A DNA stretch of 30,028 nt, from positions 948,863-978,890 of the forward strand of contig CAJNDS010002690.1 in NCBI GenBank assembly GCA_905221605.1, written 5' to 3'. Of the stretch, positions 25,554-30,028 are shown piece after piece (positions within the stretch are counted from its first letter, which is position 1; each line of letters starts with the position of its first letter). This DNA comes from Symbiodinium natans (Eukaryota > Sar > Dinophyceae > Suessiales > Symbiodiniaceae). The notes beneath the pieces are model-generated. The model had not been told where the DNA came from, made no database searches, and worked only from the letters and a program-made list of their open reading frames with translations. Made by a program: the position numbers and the translations under genes.

Positions 25554-26238
25554 AGCCGTAAACCCAAAAACCTAAACCCTAAACCCTAGACAGGGCTTAG
25601 TATAGAGGGGTCGTAGGCAAACCCCTGAGCAAGGTGCCAGCGCCCATGGGAGCCATGTTGGCATTGTCACGCCGGCACTGGTTTCGGGTTTGGGGTTTAG
25701 GGTTAGAGGTTTAGGGTTTAGGGTTGGGGGGGTTGGGGTTTGGGGGTTTGGGGGTTTGGGGGTTTGGGGGTTTAGGGGTTTAGGGGTTTAGGGGTTTAGG
25801 GTCAGGGGTTTAGGGTCTAGGGTGGTTTGGACAGCGAAGCTGAAACCCTGAACATTACCAGGACTGTTAGTATAAGGGGGGAACATTCCAATGTTCACCC
25901 CTAAACGCTAAACCCCCTTTGCGGTCTCGAAGCCCCTCCCCCCTTCCCGAAAGCTAGGGTTTAGGGTTTATAGGGTTTAGGGTTTAGGGTTTAGGGTTTA
26001 GGGTTGAGGGTTGAGGGTTGAGGGTTTAGGGTTTAGGGTTTAGGGTTTGAGCTCTCCAAACCCTGAGCCTGATATCCGGCATCGCCTCGCCTCCACCTTT
26101 TCATAGTTTAGGGTTTCGGGTTATTGTTATTGGCAAAACCTCAAACCCCAAACCCTAAAAATGCGTTGGTCGGGGCACATTGTTTCTTGCTGAGGTGCTG
26201 AGTAGGTAACCTGAGATCTTAGGGTGATTTTATGGGGT
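25554..26238. repeat. Gene-free stretch: telomere-like variant arrays and a solo element arm
   Basis: 25680-25822 holds TTTAGGG copies and blocks of 8-base TTTGGGGG and TTTAGGGG. A single right arm of the TTGGGATG family (AGGACTGTTAGTATAAGGGG then GGAACATTCCA) is at 25860-25890. TTTAGGG/TTGAGGG copies lie at 25954-26050. A short open stretch near 25630 (VPAPMGAMLALSRRHW) is too weak to call. Confidence 0.8.
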
Positions 26239-26239
26239 C

Positions 26240-26390
26240 GTTTCTGTATTAGGGTCCCTGTTGGAGTCCTATGTGCAGTACGACGCCCTTACAAGAAAGG
26301 ACCCCAAACGGGACCCCTTTGGGGGTCCTATGTGTCGTACAGCACCCTCAAAAAAAGGACCCCCAAAAAAGGACCCTAACGTAGAGAACT
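26240..26390. mobile_element. Inverted-repeat element with internal direct repeat
   Basis: GTTTCTGTATTAGGGTCC at the left is mirrored by GGACCCTAACGTAGAGAAC at the right. Inside are two ~45-bp direct copies, beginning GTCCTATGTG and ending AAGGACCCC-AAA (about 26265 and 26335). Confidence 0.6.
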
Positions 26391-26716
26391 ACCCATGTGC
26401 CTCCTGTAAATAGAACACATACGTCAGGCTTGGCCCTTCCTCTCCCGTGGAAGGGCCGTGGCCCCTAGGGTCGAGAGTCCAGGATTTCCCTTGACCCGAT
26501 GACCCCGTTCGGGTTGACGGTTTAGGGTTTAGGGTTCGGGTTTCGGGTTTAGGGTTCAAGAGTTAGGGTTGAGGGTTGAGGGGGTCAGGGTTGAGGGTGC
26601 AAATGTCCTTGTAGGGCTTATGTGGTATCCCCAAAACAACCGCAAGGCAGCTCCCCCTTTGGTAAGCCCAGTAAGCATTACCCTTTTTGATGGTCCAACC
26701 CTTCAACGGACCCTAG

Positions 26717-26884
26717 ACCATCCCATATACCTTCGAACAACACTCAACGTATCAGCAACATTTTGTTCTTGCACAAGTGCCTCTTCACCGCGTCAACGGC
26801 ACGGTAGGCCGGTCATGGTATGCCAAACTGAAACGTCCCCTTCAAACCCCGCAGACCACAACCCACCGAGAGACAGTGAAATAG
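26717..26884 (+). CDS. Terminal exon-like island
   Basis: After CCCTAG the frame reads TIPYTFEQHSTYQQHFVLAQ, then VPLHRVNGTVGRSWYAKLKR, and ends TAG at 26882-26884. The upstream frame is closed. A different overlapping frame from 26569 is longer but less protein-like. It could be the last exon of the gene to its left, or splice on to 27071. No family is recognised. Confidence 0.4.
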   Translation, partial: TIPYTFEQHSTYQQHFVLAQVPLHRVNGTVGRSWYAKLKRPLQTPQTTTHRETVK

Positions 26885-26989
26885 AGCAGGGCATTTAGGA
26901 GGGCGTTGACTCTCCGGGACTAGGCGATTCCTCGCCTCTGCGAACTCGTCTATGGTTACCAACCATGGCACTTGGACTTCCGATTACTA

Positions 26990-27045
26990 AACCCTAAACC
27001 CTAAACCCTAAACCCTAAACCCTAAACCCTAAACCCTAAACCCTT
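26990..27045 (-). repeat. CCCTAAA array (8 units)
   Basis: A perfect heptamer run just upstream of the exon at 27071. Confidence 0.95.
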
Positions 27046-27070
27046 TTCTCAGACTTGGAATGTATCCCAG

Positions 27071-28813
27071 CCGTGGGTGCACCGAATGGCCACCTGGTCG
27101 ACAGGGTGATTCGCATTTCTCGCCAACTCAGCACTCTTGAGGACGGAGTGCGGGGCCAGGGACCTCTCTCAGGGTTTAGGGTTTGGGTTTAGGGTTTAGG
27201 GTTTCGGAAGGTTGCCCGACTCCTCAGACAGTGCCACATGAAAGACACCTTCAATTTGGGCCTCATTGGCTTTGATGAAGTGTTACTGTGGAGCAACGAC
27301 CTTCTACATCTGGAAATGCAGTATGTGTTTCTAGAAGCGAGCAATCCAAGGCATCAGCAACAAGAAGAGCAGCAGGGTTTAGGGCTTAGGGTTTAGGAGT
27401 TTAGGGTTTAGGGTTTAGGAGTTTAGGGTTTATAGGGTTTAGGGTTTAGGGTTTAGGAGTTTACGACTTTTGGAGTGACAGGCTGCCATTGTTTTGGCAC
27501 TTGGACACCGGGTCCGCCCCTTTCGGCTGGACGCCGCGCGAGGCGGTGGAGGGCTTTCGGACTTCGGATTTCGGGTCTCTCGCTCCCCAAAGTATGTCAA
27601 AACAATTCCAGGGAATAAATCTTCATAAAGCCCTAAACCCTAAACCCTAAACCCTAAACCCTAAAGTATTCACATGACGTTGGGGCTGTGGGGCTTGGGC
27701 TTTACGAAGGGTTTGGGGGTTTCGGGTTTAGACCTGGACTGCGGCACGCCCTTAGCCCCAAACCCCACACTCCCTAACCCTAAACCCTAATCCCTAAACC
27801 TTAGACCCTAACCCTAACCCTAAACCCTAAACCCGAAACCCTAAACCCTAAACCCTAAACCCCTAACCCGAGTTGTTAGGGGTCGTGGTGCCTGGGAGGC
27901 CGGGCTCAGGGCTGTAGTTTAGAGCTTCAGGGGCTACGGGTCAATTTCAGGGTTTAGGGTGCTAGGGTTTAGGGTTCTAGCGTTTAGGGTTCTAGGCTTC
28001 TAGGCTTCTAGGGTTTAGGGTTTAGGGTTTAGGGTTGTGGGGTTTTTAGGGTTTAGGATCAACCTCTACGCTCTAAAGCGGAAGGCCCCAAGCCTTAATC
28101 CTCAAAGCCTCCACCAAGGCTCGCAGGGGGCTTGGGTTTAGGATCCAGGTTAACTCCTACATCCTAAACACTAAACCCTAAACCCTAAACCTCTGGGCTC
28201 CTGAAAACACTGGACATCGGCCCGAGCCGAACCTTACCTTTGCAGGTCATTCTTAGTAGGGAATGAAGGAGTGAGGCACCCCATATACTCCCTTTTGTTG
28301 GTTTTGGTTAGGGTTTTAGGTATGGTTTAGGGTTTAGGGTTTAGGGTTTAGGGTTTAGGGTTTAGGGTTTAGGGTTTAGGGTTTAGGGTTTAGGGTTTAG
28401 GGTTTAGGGTTTAGGGTTTCGGGTTTCGGGTTTCGGGTTTCGGGTTTCGGGTTTCGGGAAACTCCACAACTCCGGCGCAGGTGGCTTGCCCGGCCCTGTT
28501 AACCTCCGGTGCGTTGATGCTCTCCCGCCTTAAGACTCTTAGCCGCGGCCTCGGTTTTCGGGTTTAGGGTTTAGGGGTTTGGGTTTAGGGTTTAGGAGAA
28601 ATGAGGTTCCCAAAGGTTCCCTCGCTATTTCCACCCGAAAGAAGGCCTTTGCTGTTGGAGCTCAGAAGCTTCACAGTTTTAGGTTCAGGTTGGGTTTATT
28701 TCGTGTTGATTGTTCGGCCTAGACATCCCTAAACCCTAAACCGTAAACCCCAAGCCCTAAACAGCTCTTTAAGGCCCTACCAGGATGTGGACTTTCAGTC
28801 ACTGAACCTTTAG
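27071..28813 (+). CDS. Six-exon gene of unknown function with telomere-repeat introns (5' end uncertain)
   Basis: Exons 27071-27147 (VGAPNGHLVDRVIRISRQLS), 27211-27376 (VARLLRQCHMKDTFNLGLIG, then FDEVLLWSNDLLHLEMQYVF), 27460-27629 (DFWSDRLPLFWHLDTGSAPF), 28481-28553 (VACPALLTSGALMLSRLKTL), 28599-28675 (EMRFPKVPSLFPPERRPLLL) and 28784-28813 (DVDFQSLNL, stop TAG) join with consistent phase throughout, about 195 codons in all. Donors are GT except GC at 27630, and every acceptor is AG. Introns 27377-27459 and 28554-28598 are almost wholly TTTAGGG-type units. The protein is not recognised; it has a Gln/Glu-rich stretch near the second junction. No start codon is assigned. Confidence 0.55.
27377..27459 (+). 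repeat. 83-bp intron made of TTTAGGG units
   Basis: It begins GTTTAGGGCTTAGGG and ends GGGTTTAGGGTTTAGGAG. There is no unique sequence inside except single-base changes (AGGAG, TATAGGG). Removing it joins two strongly coding-like exons in phase 1 (G plus TT gives Val). Confidence 0.6.
27630..28480. repeat. 851-bp putative intron with several telomere-like arrays
   Basis: It opens GCCCTAAACCCTAAACCC at 27630. CCCTAAA-type copies with irregular CCCTAACCCTAA spacing lie at 27774-27868. TTTAGGG copies mixed with TTCTAGG units lie at 27948-28060. An array of about 14 TTTAGGG units followed by six TTTCGGG units lies at 28315-28457. A short open stretch near 28200-28250 (LLKTLDIGPSRTLPLQ) might be an extra exon. 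Confidence 0.6.
28554..28598 (+). repeat. 45-bp putative intron of telomere-like units
   Basis: It runs from GTTTTCGGGTTTAGGG to GGGTTTAGGGTTTAGGAG. The acceptor context, TTTAGGAG, is the same as in the 83-bp intron at 27377-27459. The junction is phase 1 (G plus AA gives Glu). Confidence 0.5.
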
Positions 28814-29129
28814 GATTCAGGGGTTTGGGGTCTAGGGGTTTTAAGGCTTAAAAGGTTCAGGGCTTGGGGTTTAGGCTTTAGGGCTTTAGGGGTTCAAGAC
28901 ATTCATGTGTTTGGGAGTTGCGTTCTCCTGGAGCTGTAGGGTTTGGGTCCGAGCGTAGAGTTTGAGGCGGTGTTTGAGATTCATGTTTCTTGAAGGGTTT
29001 TTGTACCTTATTATTATGTACTTGGGCCCCAAAGTCCCTACATAGGCAGTCCTTTAAGGCCCAAGTATTCCCCGTTTAGGTACATGGACCCTCAGGGTTT
29101 TGTTTGGCTTCTTCGTTCTGTGCTTGCAG
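28814..29129. other. Spacer with an imperfect inverted repeat
   Basis: Degenerate TTTAGGG-type sequence is followed at 29005-29081 by GTACCTTATTATTATGTACT, then TGGGCCCC, mirrored by GGCCCAAGTA and TTTAGGTAC. This could be another short inverted-repeat element. No gene is seen. Confidence 0.5.
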
Positions 29130-29247
29130 CGTTGGGTGTCTTCAGCAACGCAGCGCAGCTGATGCGGAGAGGGAGTTAGCCTCCGAACCTGCCTTTCCCC
29201 GGTCTTGCGCCTCGCGTGTCTTGGTTTTTGCTGTTCAGGCCATATAA
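29130..29247 (+). CDS. Coding-like island ending in TAA
   Basis: After GCTTGCAG the frame reads VGCLQQRSAADAERELASEP, then AFPRSCASRVLVFAVQAI, and TAA at 29245-29247. A + strand terminal exon is likely; there is no recognisable family. A minus-strand frame of similar length overlaps it and is less convincing. Confidence 0.35.
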
Positions 29248-29597
29248 ATCCATGTCGCGCTGTTGCGAGCGAGGTCGCGGCGTAAATCTGGCGCAAGATT
29301 TAGAAAATCAGTTTCCCTCTGTCGCATTCATCGCAAGCAGTCGATGGGACCCAGTCCTCTTATGATCACTCCGAATATATGGATATACACACGAATACAT
29401 ATATATATATATACATATAGAAATATGTGTGATCAGAGTGCGCCCGGTCCCCCTTTCCCCCCTTCCCCCCCTCCTCCATGCTGTCATGGGTTTAGGGTTT
29501 CAGGTTTAGGGTTTAGCCTTTAGGGTTAGGGTTTCGGGTTTAGGGTTTAGGCAGGGGGCACGCGAAGAAATAATGGAGACCCCCTGGCATTATTTAA
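29248..29597. other. Gene-free stretch with (TA)n and TTTAGGG copies
   Basis: TATATA tract at 29399-29415, C-rich stretch to 29475, TTTAGGG-type copies at 29487-29551. Nothing protein-like is supported. Confidence 0.7.
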
Positions 29598-29821
29598 AAT
29601 AATAATAATGGAAAGGGAAACCATTTCATTATTATTATTTCCCCCCCCCCCCCCCCCCAAAAAACAATAATAATGGAAGAGGAAACCATTTCATTATTAT
29701 TATTTCCCCCCCCCCTCCAAAATAATAATAATGGACCCCCCCCCCTTCCCCGCCCTCCCCCCCAAATAATAATAATGGAATGGAAAACCATTTCATTATT
29801 ATTATTTCCCCCCCTCCAAAA

Positions 29822-29902
<81 letters not shown>

Positions 29903-30028
29903 AATAACGGACACCCCCCCCCAAAAAAAAAATAATGCAATGAAAAACCATTTCATTATTATTATTCCCCCCCCTTCAAATAATAATAATGGAATGAGAA
30001 ACCATTTCATTATTATTATTCCCCCCCC
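29598..30028. repeat. Tandem hairpin array (AATAATAATAATGG / CCATTTCATTATTATTATT) with poly-C and (TAG)n
   Basis: Five or six units each have AATAATAATAATGG, a short GAAA spacer, CCATTTCATTATTATTATT and then a C run. The two arms pair as a hairpin. Units start near 29599, 29666, 29721 (partial), 29765, 29929 (partial) and 29980. One unit carries a (TAG)n expansion at 29822-29902 (about 26 copies). The array runs off the window end. Long Tyr- and Leu-only frames here are artefacts. Confidence 0.9.

Noticed and set aside
13728-28457. Telomere arrays as a true chromosome end
   Set aside because: Arrays occur in both orientations with unique sequence on each side and run through the whole right half, so they are interstitial.
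29594-30010. Frames with runs of Tyr or Leu
   Set aside because: Produced by the TAG/CTA triplet expansion and ATT hairpins.
1-30028. tRNA, rRNA or snRNA genes
   Set aside because: I looked for tRNA arms (GGTTCGA-type boxes) and conserved rRNA stretches by eye and found none that hold together.

Overview
The window looks like nuclear DNA of a dinoflagellate, probably a Symbiodinium-like or related suessialean lineage. The evidence is: (i) hundreds of copies of the TTTAGGG telomere-type heptamer scattered in both orientations; (ii) short exons that join in phase only when both GT-AG and GC-AG introns are allowed, mostly with AG|G at the 3' splice site, as described for dinoflagellates; (iii) a Ty1/copia polyprotein of the large composite type I associate with dinoflagellate genomes; (iv) an exact 12-base match to the 3' end of the dinoflagellate spliced leader. 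There are no bacterial-style operons, and I found no tRNA, rRNA or CRISPR.

Layout. 1-5.7 kb: one intron-rich + strand gene (about 20 exons; the 5' end lies outside the window; stop at 5677-5679). It encodes a protein distantly like TNP2/CACTA-type transposases. Its introns hold (TA)n, GCATGC runs, a GGGGCTGGAG minisatellite and TTTAGGG-type arrays. 5.87-13.21 kb: one uninterrupted 2,437-residue copia Gag-Pol reading frame. Besides zinc fingers, protease, integrase, reverse transcriptase and RNase H, it carries a cytosine-methyltransferase-like segment, a 2-oxoglutarate/Fe(II)-dioxygenase-like segment, a second degenerate protease-like domain and a membrane/zinc C-terminal tail. 13.2-13.6 kb: 3' flank with hairpins, a polypurine tract and the spliced-leader match. 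13.6-30 kb: a mosaic of telomere-like arrays, 60-140 bp inverted-repeat elements (one family with 8-bp target duplications) and short coding-like islands, nearly all on the + strand.

The best-supported 3' gene (27071-28813) joins in phase through six exons. Two of its introns (83 bp and 45 bp) are made almost wholly of TTTAGGG-type repeats. This suggests that telomere-like arrays supply introns here, because every GGGTTTAGGG unit contains both GT and AG. That idea and the base-modification-like domains of the retroelement are the most interesting points. All gene models are by-eye reconstructions without RNA or homology searches.
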